A DNA stretch of 64,000 bases from Mactra quadrangularis (taxonomy: Eukaryota > Mollusca > Bivalvia > Venerida > Mactridae), in NCBI GenBank assembly GCA_025267735.1, contig CM046295.1, positions 18,570,938 through 18,634,937 on the forward strand, read 5' to 3'. Numbering within the stretch: the first letter of the stretch is position 1; each line of letters opens with the position of its first letter. Of this stretch, positions 11,201 to 22,900 are shown piece by piece. The position numbers and the translations under genes are program-made. A model generated the notes under the pieces. The model searched no databases. It saw nothing but the letters and a program-made list of their open reading frames with translations, and had not been told where the DNA came from.

Positions 11201-14200
11201 ACTTGTGTTCTTGGTGGATTAATAATCTCTGGACTTCCTGTAAAATAAATACAAATCAAAGTACTGAAAGCACATGCGCATTGAAACAAATCCCTGAAAG
11301 CAAACATGTAGTGTAATAACTATGTGCATGTATAAGAACAATGAAGTTACTAGGTAATATAAAAACAAATATTGAAATCAGTGTAGAATTTGAAATGGAA
11401 TATTTTATTTATGAACAGGTTTTTGAATAACCCAAGATTTTGAATGATCTAAAATTATCCTAGCTTTTTATATTATCCGAGCGTTTCGTATGAACCAGTT
11501 TTATAAGGATTTTAAAAGGAAAATACAGATAATAAAGAGTTAAATGTTAAAAGTGTATTATAAAGTCGGCTTGCATATACATGTTCAGCCAACTTACAAT
11601 TTTGTATGATAACCCCTGATCATTGAAATCAACTCCAGGCAGGTGATCCCTCACAGTACCTATTTACACATGGGTGGAGTTTAACAACTGTAGATAAATT
11701 TCTTGCACAATGAAAATGGAAGTGTCCCTAGTGAGGTTCGAACCAGGGAACTTAAGATCGCTCAGCACGCGTCCTACCATTCGGAATACCTTGACCTTTA
11801 TGAATGAATAATCACGGAAGGATTCGTTGGAGGTCTATCCTGGCGGCTTGGGATTTTACTACCTACAAGAGGCGAAGCACGTAACGGTTATGCAAAATAG
11901 TTCTTGTAGTTTACACACAGATCTTTGTCATAACATATTTCTATGTTATATATTGTACCAAATATTGTTCAGCAATATCATTGAACTGTGTTATTTCAAA
12001 TTTACGGACAAAAAACGAAATATCACGCATTGCCTAAACGATCGTGTATTTGTTTACTTCAACACCGGTAATTTCAAAATGGCGCCTAAATATGTCCTAC
12101 CACTGGTAAGCGCTTTTACATAGCATAGGAATAAAATCATAATTTTACCGTTCAAACTAACTGACGTTGTGGAAGAATCCTTTTCATACTGATTGTTACC
12201 GGTACATGTATAAGTACCGGCATCAGAAGCTTTGGCGTTTGTTATTGTCAACGTATTGTCACTACTGATAAAAACATGTCCACCTGTTGACCCAATTACT
12301 GTAAAAATATGGAAAAAAAACTTGTATACATGTATTACAGAATTCTAAAAATAAAAATCCAGTGAGGACTTTAATTTTGATGTTTGTTTAAAACTTGTCA
12401 TTGCCTGTGGTAGTTCTCCAATTACTGTATAGACAAGGAAAGACGAAATACTCAGGCTCGTCTGGACATTTTAGATAGATAAAACGTTCATCTCTTATAG
12501 CAATAGGAACATTTATGTAATATGACTACATGTCCTCCGGATGACATAACAACTGCACAAATAACAAAATGCACATGTATGCGTATTAAATTTTAAAAAG
12601 AAAAAGATATTCAGTCCAAAAGGAGATTGGTTGTATTGGTTATTATTTGTCTCTGGTGAAGATGTCCTCGCTTGAACCATTCACTACAGTCATAGAACTA
12701 TATAACCCGATTTAAGTAGTTCACTGTATATTATTTGAAGTATTTGACGTCTAGCAGCTTGATCAATACCAGCTTATTCATTTATCTATTGTTTTCATTG
12801 AAGTACTACTCACCTTGTAGAACGGTTCCATCAGGTCTTCTATGAGACCACGTGACCGCAGGGGCTGGAGAACCGGTTGCTCGGCAACGAATAACAAGGG
12901 TGTCCCCTTCTTTGATTAGAATATTAGATGGTGACGTAGTTACTACCACAGGGTCTTAAAAACAACAACAAATGAGTATTAGAATAAACGTGTTTAACAA
13001 AAGAACGACAGTGACTACAAAATGAGTTTGGTAACAAAAACATAGTTATTCCCCATGGAAGAAATCAAAGTTGTACGCAAACATATCAGAAACAGTAACT
13101 AACTTGGATCTACCACCACTTAAAAAGCCCAAAGAGGCTTTTGGCAATTCCGCATAGATAGACAAACGTGTTTTTATTAAGCAATTATTTTATGGCTTTA
13201 GTTACTGCCAGAAAGACAACACATATTTGTATCGTGAAACGCCAGACCAAAGGTAGTAGTGGACTGTTGGTGCATAACTTAGAAGTAGCAAACAAAATAC
13301 CTGCAGTGAATTGACAAAATATTGCATCTAAGATGGAGAAGAAAAATATATATTTACCTGTTACTATTAATTGTATGTTCTTAATTTCTTTACCAAATAT
13401 GTTTTCTACTACGCATGTAAATGTCCCACTGAAATAAATAAGTAATAGTTATAGTTATACTTGCTTTACTAGCAACAATATTTGGCCTGATTTTGAAGCA
13501 GTTTAAAAATACATGATTACAAATCAAATTTACTAATAACAAATCCTTCTGTTTAATTAGTTTCTATTAGCTTTTATAATACTATTGCTGTTTGCACAAT
13601 TAAATAATCCCAATTGCCCAATATATTGTAATGTCACATGTTTCGCGATCTCTCCAAATAAAATATCAAGTAAAGATTCTATTTTGTTTGAGTATCAAAT
13701 GACGTTATTGATACATCTATAGTTTTCCACTTACGTGTCTGAGATCTGAGATTTCAATATCGCCAAACTAGTGATTTTTTTTAACTCTTTAGATATTGTA
13801 GCAATGTTTTTGCGACCCCACTCTTATCAAGTGTATAGCTTTAATAACCGTTGTAAAATGCCAATTGCAGCAGTGCCAATTTTAACTTGTGTTAAAAAAG
13901 TATTCTCTCTCCATCTTGTTCTGGTCTTGACCTTAAATATCACTAAACCATTACTGCAATGTCATACGTTTTCGCGACCCCTCCCAATTCAGATAATAAT
14001 CGCAAATGTTCATTGATAAATTCTGGACTAACCTATCCGATGTTTGGGCCTTCTGTATTTCCAGACCATCACTAGTCAAAGCGTATCTATTGTTACCTGT
14101 AGGGTCAACTGTTGGACTAAATGAAATGGTAGGTTTTGGAAAGCCGGTAGAATTACAAGGAAGGTTGACATCCTGTCCTATATAAGCTGTAATGACTTCA

Positions 14201-17200
14201 GTCTTACTTCCAATATACCCAGCTGGTTCTGAAATAGAGACCAAATAAAATTACTTAAAAAGTCTTTGGAAATTCAGAATTTCAAATAAACGGATCTGCA
14301 TTTACCAATGAAAATAAATAAATTTAAAAGTCAGTATTAAAACAAAATATGATTTAAACTTCAGTAAAAAAATACTTCAGTGTAACAAATCTTACTTTAT
14401 GCATCATCAGTTTAGCTCAAAATTGCATTTGTTTATGACCTTTTGGAGGACACTTTATCAGGTGGGTGTTAACATTAGTTTAAGTACCCCCTTTCATACG
14501 TCACATAATGATTCAAGGGTTCCTAACATTTTTATTAAAAAACAAACATACGTGCTTGCCATTTGTAAAACGTCGCAATTTTGTCGCAAAATAGTCGCAA
14601 GACCGTCGCAAGAATATCACAAGATCAACGCATGATGAAAGAGGTGTGTTACATGTTCATCATTTAATCTTGTATGTAAAATTGAAACTAAAATTATAAT
14701 TAAGAAAGATAACTCAAAGTAATAAAGAGAGAAAACTTACGTAATGCACTGCAACATGATTGTGACGTCACAACTTGTCTTACCACGTGACTTCTCTGTT
14801 CACCTTGTTTTCCGGCGCATACTTCGTCAACACCTCCTATATAGTTAAATGAAAATAAATTTATCAACAAATGCATCAGCTATATTGTAACCATAAAATA
14901 CTAAATAAATTTGAAGGTACAATATAACCTCTGCAGAGCTGCCCTCTACAGAAAAAATCAACTGCACAAAAACAGTTTTGATACATGTATTTCCCTTAAA
15001 CATAATTTTAATTGAATTTAACCCCTGCAGAGCAACAACCTCAGAACAGCAACACTTTCTTTATTTTAATTCCTCCCAGTGAGTTTAATTCAAGACCTGT
15101 TAAACATTCTGTATACAATCCCTAATTAAAAACTATTTTCTATGGCTGCCGAAGCTTCAACATTAGTTGTTCATGTTTGCATATTGTTTTTCTAAGTTTT
15201 TTTCACCATATCAGAATTTCAACTTTGTCATTTCAGACTTTACATGGTCAAATTTAAAATTGCTCCATCTTCATATAAAGGGAGATAATGACTTAACTCC
15301 AAAATGAACAAAACGAGATTAAAATACAAAACTAGGTCACTTACCCAACAAGGCTGGGAGATTTGATTGAACCTGAAAACCAAATTAACAAACGTTTACT
15401 TAATAAGCACGGTTTTAAATAATATTTAAAAATCTGGAAGTACATGTATTTCGTGGTAAATAAAGACGATTTTGAAAATATATTTAAATTATAGTAACAA
15501 ACTCCTCACAGCGGTTACGTCACGCGTTGCTACTTTAACCACTGCCTTCACATGAATCACGTGACGCAAGTAGTACCATGTGACTTATGTTTAAATTTAA
15601 ACGAGCTATAACGGTCAGCCTAAAATGTGTTAGGCGTAATGTAGCGAAAAATAACAATGAATTATAAAAATTGTGGTTGATTTACAAGTACTGCGAAAGA
15701 AATAAGATAAATTAAATAGAAATATATCATTATGTACCAAAATTGTTTAGTTCATGAATAAATTACAAGTACAATAATCCATTTAATATTTACTTTGCGT
15801 AACATTTTGTTATTCATGCAATTTTACGCACTTAAGGTAACCGGTGTCAGGGTAAAATTAATCTTGGTTTTTTTTGCAAGTTATTTATTTATACTATTTA
15901 TTTTTTCCCTTTATGTACTTTGAACATCATATTTTACTAAGAGAAGACTAAATTTATTGAAAATATTGAATTGTAAAAGAAAAGATGAAAAAAGTTTTTC
16001 GGCTCTCTGAGGGACGAATTTTACTTGTGGTGGCAGTGGTTATTGATTTGATAAAGGGAGATAACCGCTGCGGGGAGTTTGTTATAGTAACGGTAAGAAA
16101 GATTGTCCTTACTTACTTTGAAACCACAGAAAGCTTTATTTTAAAGTATGGCTAACAGGCAAAAATGTATCGGCATAGTTCTGCCATCATATTACCACAT
16201 AAATAACTAGATAATAAAGTGGTTAACTAGTTACGTTACTATTATTTTGTAAGTAAAAAAACATAATAACAAGAACTAAATGTGTCTGTTTTTGTATTTT
16301 TTCACCAGCTTATCAAGCGATTAACTAGTAATGTAAATACGTACAAAATTAACTAGGTAGTTATGTGGTTATCTGGTGGCATAACTATGCCACCATACAA
16401 ATTAGCATTGACTTACGACTTACAAAGTATTTAGAATAATCTATTAATAGCCAACATACCTCGGCTTGAATCAATGCATGAAGATTTGAGTTGATCTTTA
16501 TGTTGGTGTCATCCTGCAAACAATATTTTTCCAAGTTATAACTAAGTTTGTATTAATACCATATAAAAATACATGTATTTGAATCCAAGTATTTGTCGGT
16601 GAGTTAGTTGGTTTATTTCTAATTCATTTTTATAAATAATCTTTGATGGTAAAGTCCCTTTATATGACGGTACCATTTTATGACAGCCCCTTTTGATGGC
16701 TACCTCTTATAAAATAGCCCCTAATGATGATGGCTCTCTTCAAATGAGATAAATAAAATCCCCTTATTCATAGATTGTTTTGATGATACACTCTTTAATG
16801 ACACTCGCTTTTTATGATAGACCCATTAATGGTAACTTTTGTAATGATCCTTTAATGGTAGTCCATTTGATGATTGATCCTTTGATAATGGCCCCTATTG
16901 ATGTCAGTTGTCAACCACTAACGAAGGTATGTCCTTAGGTTAAAAACCTGCGTCCAAAGATCAAGGCCTGTTCATGGGTAATGTGTAAACATTACTTATA
17001 TTGCAATAAATAAATATACTATACCACTTTTCATTTTGAGGGGGGGCAATATTGTCATGGTGTCGGATTGCAACGTGACATTCGTGAAATAGAATCTGTA
17101 AACCCCTTCGTGATATCTTTATTATATAACGACGCACAGAGGTGTTTTTCTCAACATTAAATAACTATAAACAGAACTGAAAAAGTGCCCAAAAACAAAC

Positions 17201-17495
17201 TTGCCTCCCCCAAAATTCATTTAAACTGCTATAACGTGTTAAGTTAATTTCAAGAATGACAACTCTTACTTACCTCCCCGAAGGCGACACTTAGTTCCAA
17301 GTTATCGATCCTGGATTTCAACTTTTGTATTTCATGGAATTGAACGTAATACAAAAATCCAAATGATCCAAATAAAGTTAAAATAGTCACCGCCCACGTA
17401 AAGCAACTTAAACATCTGTTCCCAGTACTTCCGGTAGCGTTCTTTTGAACTTCCGGTTGCGTGGAATGTTTTTGTTCGTGTTTAAATCCACCCAT
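8261..17495 (-). CDS. Type II membrane protein with four Ig domains
   Basis: Twelve coding exons join in frame with GT/AG borders: 17495-17274, 16513-16460, 15372-15345, 14836-14741, 14228-14033, 13428-13358, 12954-12814, 12298-12149, 11237-11119, 10069-9919, 9078-8941 and 8424-8299. The protein is about 500 residues. A basic, polar N-terminus of about 30 residues precedes one membrane helix (about 31-51, CFTWAVTILTLFGSFGFLYY) and no signal peptide is seen, so the C-terminus is predicted extracellular. A heptad-like stem (about 52-90) and a short Cys-containing segment lead into four Ig domains, each encoded by two exons. Cys pairs: LPCNST/GTFTC, IRCRAT/AGTYTC, LFCTVV/NGEYTC and FQCTAD/TGIYEC. 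Ig1 lacks the core Trp (TISFS). The end is uncertain: reading on past the last donor gives 12 codons and a TAG at 8261, used here; a short further exon is possible. Cell-surface recognition or adhesion is inferred. Confidence 0.78.
8507..8655. repeat. Fragment of MITE family 6
   Basis: 'ctacgaataacctcggacgt' and 'gaagtaaacaaatccacaaac' match internal parts of the elements at 55.73 and 59.87 kb. The ends are missing. It lies in the last intron of the Ig gene. Confidence 0.55.
8686..8813 (+). mobile_element. SINE family A, 5'-truncated insertion
   Basis: Only the 3' body ('cttgtggaagggtaggtgag' through 'cggcgttaactccaataaat') is present. It is flanked by a perfect 10 bp target duplication 'attcactatt' (8676-8685 and 8814-8823), which shows that it inserted in truncated form. 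Confidence 0.85.
8843..8912 (-). pseudogene. Extra or relic copy of Ig exon 11
   Basis: On the minus strand this reads approximately IFNFKCIADGDRKPITTW then SKLVG. That parallels VLNFQCTADGDPIPITTWSK in exon 11 (8941-9078), just upstream in the gene. The frame is open for about 23 codons, but no acceptor aligned with exon 11 and no GT donor at the equivalent place are seen. It is probably a partial exon duplication; an alternative exon cannot be excluded. Confidence 0.6.
9235..9535. repeat. Degenerate GAAC/GGAC tetranucleotide satellite
   Basis: Long runs of 'gaacgaac', 'gaacaaac' and 'ggacggac' variants lie in the intron between Ig exons 10 and 11. The open frames on the opposite strand (Val/Arg/Ser/Phe-rich) come from the repeat and are not genes. 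Confidence 0.85.
9538..9900. repeat. 31-bp minisatellite, about 11 copies
   Basis: The unit contains 'gacgaacaaacaacgctaaa' followed by 'atgatctgacg', repeated about eleven times. The middle copies are nearly identical and the edges decay into GGAC repeats. The array ends about 20 bp from the donor of Ig exon 10, within the intron. Confidence 0.9.
10101..10455. mobile_element. Long-TIR MITE family 1, copy 3
   Basis: Left end 'ttagtcagttatttcccttt' and right end 'aaggaaagataactgactaa' are inverted, with internal 'ttggatttctcgg' and 'aagtctgatgattccaac'. It lies in the intron between Ig exons 9 and 10. Confidence 0.75.
10470..10745 (-). mobile_element. SINE family D, reverse copy
   Basis: The reverse complement has a B-box ('gggttcgaaccccaccaggg'), 'tttccttgcgcaagaaattt', and the tail block resembling 'ccgatcgctaaggataatag'. 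Same family as 31.10 kb. Intronic in the Ig gene. Confidence 0.75.
10842..11102 (+). mobile_element. SINE family A inserted at a splice donor
   Basis: The tRNA-like head is diverged ('gggtcgataacgcattagtt', 'cgattcgaatccc'), with the family A body and end 'cggcgttaaaccc'. It is flanked by 16 bp duplications (10826-10841 and 11103-11118) differing at one base. The right duplication contains the donor of Ig exon 9. Confidence 0.8.
11625..11790 (-). repeat. SINE family D, reverse, partial
   Basis: 'aggttcgaaccagggaactt' (B-box, reversed) and 'acctatttacacatgggtgg' match the 10.47 and 39.64 kb copies. Intronic in the Ig gene. Confidence 0.65.
11779..12105. mobile_element. MITE family 6, copy 1
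   Basis: Starts 'ttcggaataccttgacc' and continues with 'ctacctacaagaggcgaagc' and 'taacggttatgcaaaatagt'. This matches the reverse complement of 55.73-56.08 and 59.87-60.26 kb. The far terminus is eroded. Confidence 0.65.
15493..16088. mobile_element. MITE family 11, about 600 bp
   Basis: Inverted ends of about 28 bp: 'taacaaactcctcacagcgg' on the left, 'ccgctgcggggagtttgtta' on the right. AT-rich interior with no gene. It sits in the intron between Ig exons 2 and 3. Confidence 0.7.
16640..16915. repeat. Degenerate short tandem repeat (about 17-20 bp)
   Basis: Loosely repeating units resembling 'ttgatgatggcccctttta' run for about 270 bp ('tgacagccccttttgatggc', 'aatagcccctaatgatga', 'taatggcccctattgatg'). 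Intron 1 of the Ig gene. Confidence 0.6.
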
Positions 17496-19881
17496 ATTTG
17501 CTTCTCTCGTTCAGTCTAGATATATAACTTAAGTTTTTTTGTCTATATGCACTTAAAACATTAGGGATTTTATGCACAAAAGGGCCACATAAGGTCTTAT
17601 CTTTGTACTTAGTTAAAAAGGGGTCACCTTTCATTATCTCTAGTGTGGTGTGTTTCATTGCTGTATTTAAAAGCTCTTCGCAAGTGTAACATTAAAAGAT
17701 AAGGCAGGTTTGGTTTATACTTCCTGATACCGTATTAACATAACTTTTACAATTTCACACAGTTTTTGTGCACCTCTGCGTCATAGTGTATAAAAAGGAA
17801 GAACAAATTGTATGGACCACTCAAGTACATTTCGGATTCTATACTTACTCAATCACTTTTATGTTTTCAGCTTGAGTGCTTTAAACTGTTTTCTACTCCA
17901 ATACATTTCTGGTCGTCAAGTACAATAAAACTTGAATAAATTCAATTCTAATTTCAAGTACGATATTAGTTTTGAACCCCATCTACGTATTTTGACCACA
18001 TCATGACCAATGTACTCTGTTCATAGCACCATGTATCGCTCATTTGACAATTATTTATGTCTCCAATTTTAACCTCATTTAATCCAATATCGTGTTTAAA
18101 GACAACAGCCAATCCCGATTCGCTGAATATTTTTGATATACCAGTGTAAATATATACTCAACAGAATTACTTCCCTTGTCTCACTGGCTTGACGTTTTAA
18201 CATACTCTTTGTAACATTCAACAGGAATTGATTTACTCCCTTTTTATCAGACTCTAAATACAATATTAAATCATAAAATAATCTTTAAAATAAGACCGCT
18301 TCCTGTCCCTCGAACTAAGTACGTAAGGTAAAATTTCTTGCTCAATGAAGCAATTGGATATGCTACAAATGAATTCAAACGAACGCAAAACTGGATAATG
18401 TATATCCAGCCAAGATAACTAATTCAACGTCAAAACCACTCTTGTGATATAACTTTACCCTTTCGGTTTTTTGGGGGGTGCGCCGTAGCAACATATTGTA
18501 TAGGTCATATAACGGCATCCAACACACCTAACCTACCTTGTTTGGACCCTTGTCTGTAACCAGAACTCACCTACCCTTCCACGAGGCCGGAAACTTCTCC
18601 ATTTACTATTAATGGAGCAAAATTGACATTATTTTCAAGTTTTTATGGAAGGGTATAACTTCATGTCATTTTTTAGAGAATAAACACAACACAAATACAA
18701 ACAAATATAGAATCAATTTTATTGATACTATATAATTTGTGTACCTACATGAACGAGTATTTTACAATAAACATTTTGTATAAGTGACCAATGATCATTT
18801 AATTCCAAAGACAAACTCGTTTCAGGCTTCAAATAAAAAAAAATATCATCAAATTTTAGGGTAAACTATTGATAATTTTTTTTATAATTGTCGGAGACAC
18901 ATACTTTAACCTCCCTAATTTAATTCCTTATATGTGTTAAATTGCCTCCTATATAAATACGGATATCTATTTTTTCATAGATCGTAAGTACAGAAATACT
19001 GTAGTGAGTATTTAATTCAGCGGCGTTATAATGCATGCGTCACTGACAGTTGAATTGAATTAACGTTAATTAGCTTAAATGTAAAAACATAATTATGCTT
19101 TTTTAACATCATAATCATACAAACGACGCATGTACGTTTTTACAAGATATTGAAAAGCTCTCACTAAGCTCTGACAGTTTCTTCAAAATTGCAAGAAACG
19201 TATTGCATTTTATATAAAGCTAAAAGCTGCATAGGTTTTACTTTAACACTCAGTGACATATAACACACTTGTACAAACGTAGTGAAAGTTGGTCAGTAGC
19301 TAATACAAATAAAGCAAAAAAGCAAGTGAAAATATCCGGCTAAAGTCAGATCCTACAATAATTGGCCTCACATCAAATGCACTCCGTATTTTAAATAAAG
19401 ACACATTAACATCATTTGACTACGGATTCCTCTTTACTCAAAGTTCTCATTTAAAAAAAAAAGAAATTTCCATCATGTTAAATACCTAATTTAAATGTCT
19501 CACATTTCGCAATAATTATTAATTTACATTTGACTCAAAAGATGAATTTGGCGTCCTATAAATTTTCAGCATTGACGGTCAAAAGGATATCAATCTAATA
19601 TAATAGATCATGTCACAAAAAATAAAATTTTCAAATTTGGTTTTTCTTCATTTCGATGACCTCAAAATTATTACATTTAAAACATAGGTCTCCGTAATTT
19701 GATCAACCAAAAGCAGATGCAGAACAATACGCTTTCAAAAATAATACACGAGTTGATCTGACTTTTCTGGAAGCAATATTGTCTGATATATAATTCAAGT
19801 ATTTCACATTTATCAAACATACTGGACACTCAACATTTACTATGAAATCATTTATTTGATTTTTAAACCTAGATAAAATGT
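17496..19881. other. Intergenic gap between the Ig gene and the LPMO-like gene
   Basis: Holds a reverse SINE (18.47-18.66 kb) and AT-rich DNA without supported exons. The part just above 17.5 kb should contain the Ig gene promoter and 5' UTR (minus strand), but I see no diagnostic element. Confidence 0.5.
18474..18660 (-). mobile_element. SINE family A, reverse, partial
   Basis: The reverse complement contains 'gaagttataccc', 'ggccttgtggaagggtaggt' style body and 'gttgctacggcg' tail motifs. The tRNA-like head is missing. Confidence 0.75.
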
Positions 19882-19887
19882 TTTATT
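19882..19887 (-). promoter_or_regulatory. Polyadenylation signal of the LPMO-like gene
   Basis: AATAAA on the minus strand, about 20 bp beyond the stop codon at 19907-19909, implying a very short 3' UTR. Confidence 0.55.
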
Positions 19888-19906
19888 TTTTACATAACAG
19901 TCCCAA

Positions 19907-22900
19907 CTACATGCCAGGTCCGAATCCCATCGGTCCGAACCCACCCATTGGTCCTCCCATCATGCCCCCAGGACCACCTCCACCCCCACCAAACATCGGT
20001 CCCCCTCCGAACATAGGTCCACCAGGCATTCCTCCTCCTGGCGGGAAACCAGCGCCCGGCATTCCTCCACCTGGCGGGAAACCAGCGACCGGCATACGAC
20101 TAGGAGGCATTGGCATTATCGAAGGCCTCATTCTCATAACCCTGCCTCTACCGTCACTCCTCCTTGAAATGTCCATCCTTCCATCCCTGAAGTCTGTCCT
20201 CCTGTCCGAGTCCATCCCTCTTCTGTCAATATCCATTCCTCGTCTATCTGAGTCCATTCCTCTCCTATCTCCGCTATCAAATCTCATTCGGGAGTCTCTG
20301 CGCATGTCACGATCGGATGACCCACTTTCGATTCCACCGCTTAAATCTCCACGCATAACAACACGTGATTCTCCAGGACTACCACGGTCAGCTCGACTGA
20401 CGACTGTAATAACTTGTGTGTCGCTTGATGACTGTGAATCGAAAGCGGCAACCGCATCACGTGGCATAACAGCTGGCATATCAGGACCGGATGTGCTATC
20501 ACCAGCTCTAATAGAAGTTCGCCTGTCAGCTATACCTCTATCAATTACTATATCCGAATGATTGGACCTAGCCATTCCGCTGGACATGTCTACAAAATAT
20601 TTAGGATCTCTCGTATCACCTGAACGTCTATCCATTATTACCCCTGAGGACCCTGAAGCTCTTCTATCGTCAACTCGACGGTCTCCCATACCGTCAATAA
20701 ATCTTCTACGTTCGGTTATCGGTCTCTCATGGCTACGCCTTGGTGCTACTCTTTCGATTGATCTACCAACAAATCGCAATCTGCCTCTTCTTTCTCCTTC
20801 TGTAGGGCCACCTGTGGAAACAAAGCCTCCATCACGCATGTCCGAGATTAACCTATCACCAGCTCTTCTTTCAAATGGGCGAATAGGTTCTACGACACGT
20901 GGGTCAATCGGTCTATCCTCTCTTGCCATTCGAGCATCACCTCCAGACCGCGAGTCACTTCTAAAACTATCCACTCGGCCTCCTCGTCGGGCATCAAGTT
21001 CTCGTCTTCTTTCCATAGCAATTTCCTCCCTCATTCTAGCTGACATAGCACCGCTGCCGCTGGGTCGCATTCTTCTATCGACTCGAACTGGTCCTCTACG
21101 TCCAATTCTATCTCCAGTCACTATATCCATACCTCTGCTACGGTCACTTTCGACGGAGCGGAATCCACCACGCCTTGAGGTTATTCCGCGATCCATCTCT
21201 GACCGTCCGGATGACCGTATCTCCCCACGGATTAGTCTACCATCAACACGACGCCTAGGTTGTTCTCTTAATACACTTTCTGTCGGTACTTCTCCGATCG
21301 TAAAGGAATTCAGCTGTCTAACAATGTTAACCGAATCACCATTCGATCTTGCAACATTTTGTCCTTGCATTCTTCGCTCTGTATTTTGTACCCGACTGAC
21401 ATGAGAAGTAACCCGTCTGTTGACAAGAGGACCTGGTTTATTTACGACATTGATAACTTCAATGGTGTTATCAACGTTGACAGAATTGTCAACTCTAGCA
21501 GTTTCTGAGTTCTTAACATCCTTAACATATGGAACAACTGTATCGATCTTCTTATGGACAACAGGTGTAACGATCCTTTCTGTCTGCTTTTGCATATTGA
21601 AATGTTCTTTACCAGCCATAGACTGGGCATTTACTGAAACCACCGGATTGGAAGTAGCACGAGACAAATCGATTGTCAAACCTCCAAGTTGTTTATTTGT
21701 ATCGACCATTTTTGTGTCTTCAAGGTTAACTCCTGAATGGCTAGTATCGGGTATCGAACCTGGTAAAAATATAGCTACTTTATCACTTCCTGCACCACCG
21801 ACCATTGATTCAAAGAAAGCGCCACCGGTTTGTTGAGCTTCTACAAAGTCATTGACAGCTTGTTTATTTGTGTTAACAACAGCTCCTTTGGCTTCAGTGT
21901 TCACATTCGCAGAGGCGATCAATTGCGAGCTGAAACTTGAACCTGTGCCAAAGTTAACCGGGTTGTTATCTGTTTTCACATCAGAGACTATATTTCTTCC
22001 AGGCACACTAAAACCGTCTTGAACTTTGTCATTTACAATAAAACTTGCACCCTTATTGGAATTGTCTAAAACATTGGCCGATACGTCGCCAGTACTTTGT
22101 AATAATTGATTGGCCTCATTTACAATAGCGTTAATATTTGTTTGAATGAAATCGTTATTGAATCCATCAAATATCGTTGGAGTTGTCGTTCCTTGGGGTA
22201 CATTTATATCAGTTATTGTGCTGTTGCTTGGATATACTTTATCCGTTCTAACCTCAGTGTGTTCTTGTCCAAATGCTGGAGCGAATATTGGGGATGCACC
22301 GCCGCCATGAAGGAGGGAGCTTTTTACAAGCTCAGCTCTAAGTGAGTCAATGTCACCGATGACATTATTACTTACTGCCTTGTCCATCATCTGCTTAAAT
22401 GAATCTGATAGAGGATGAGTAGAAGCGAAATCAGTTGTAGAAGTTGACGTTGAGTCGACACTGGTTGCCTCTCTAGAGGTTGATGTTGCACTGGTAGTGG
22501 TTCCAGCTGTAGCAGTGACACCTGAAGTTGAACTTGACGTGGAGCTGGAAGAAGTTTGAGCACCTATTGGTTCTCTAACGAAGTCTGTAACCGTGCCAGC
22601 GGATATATCAACATCCGGTTGCATACTTTCAGCTATAGTTAAAGGCTTGTTGACAACAATTTGAAAAATTCTCTGTTGTCCATTAACCTTTGCGCTAGGA
22701 TTAGTTGTCGCCGCATTCATTTCTGGTGTGACTGCATTGTAAATGGTGTTAACACCTTGAGTGGCAGTTCCGCCTCCAACATTAAATTGGTTAATAGCAT
22801 CTCTGATCGCAGTTGTACTTACACTCATTCCGGTACTAGAGCCTGAACTAGCTGAACTTCCAGCGTCAGCAAATGCAAAAGATGATCTTGTCGCTGATTT

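Noticed and set aside
19878..21836. Long plus-strand open frames (227, 280 and 138 codons) opposite the LPMO-like tail
   Set aside because: They are antisense shadows of the low-complexity minus-strand exon, which has a consistent splice frame, domain context and stop with polyA signal. The plus frames show no domain and are broken into pieces.
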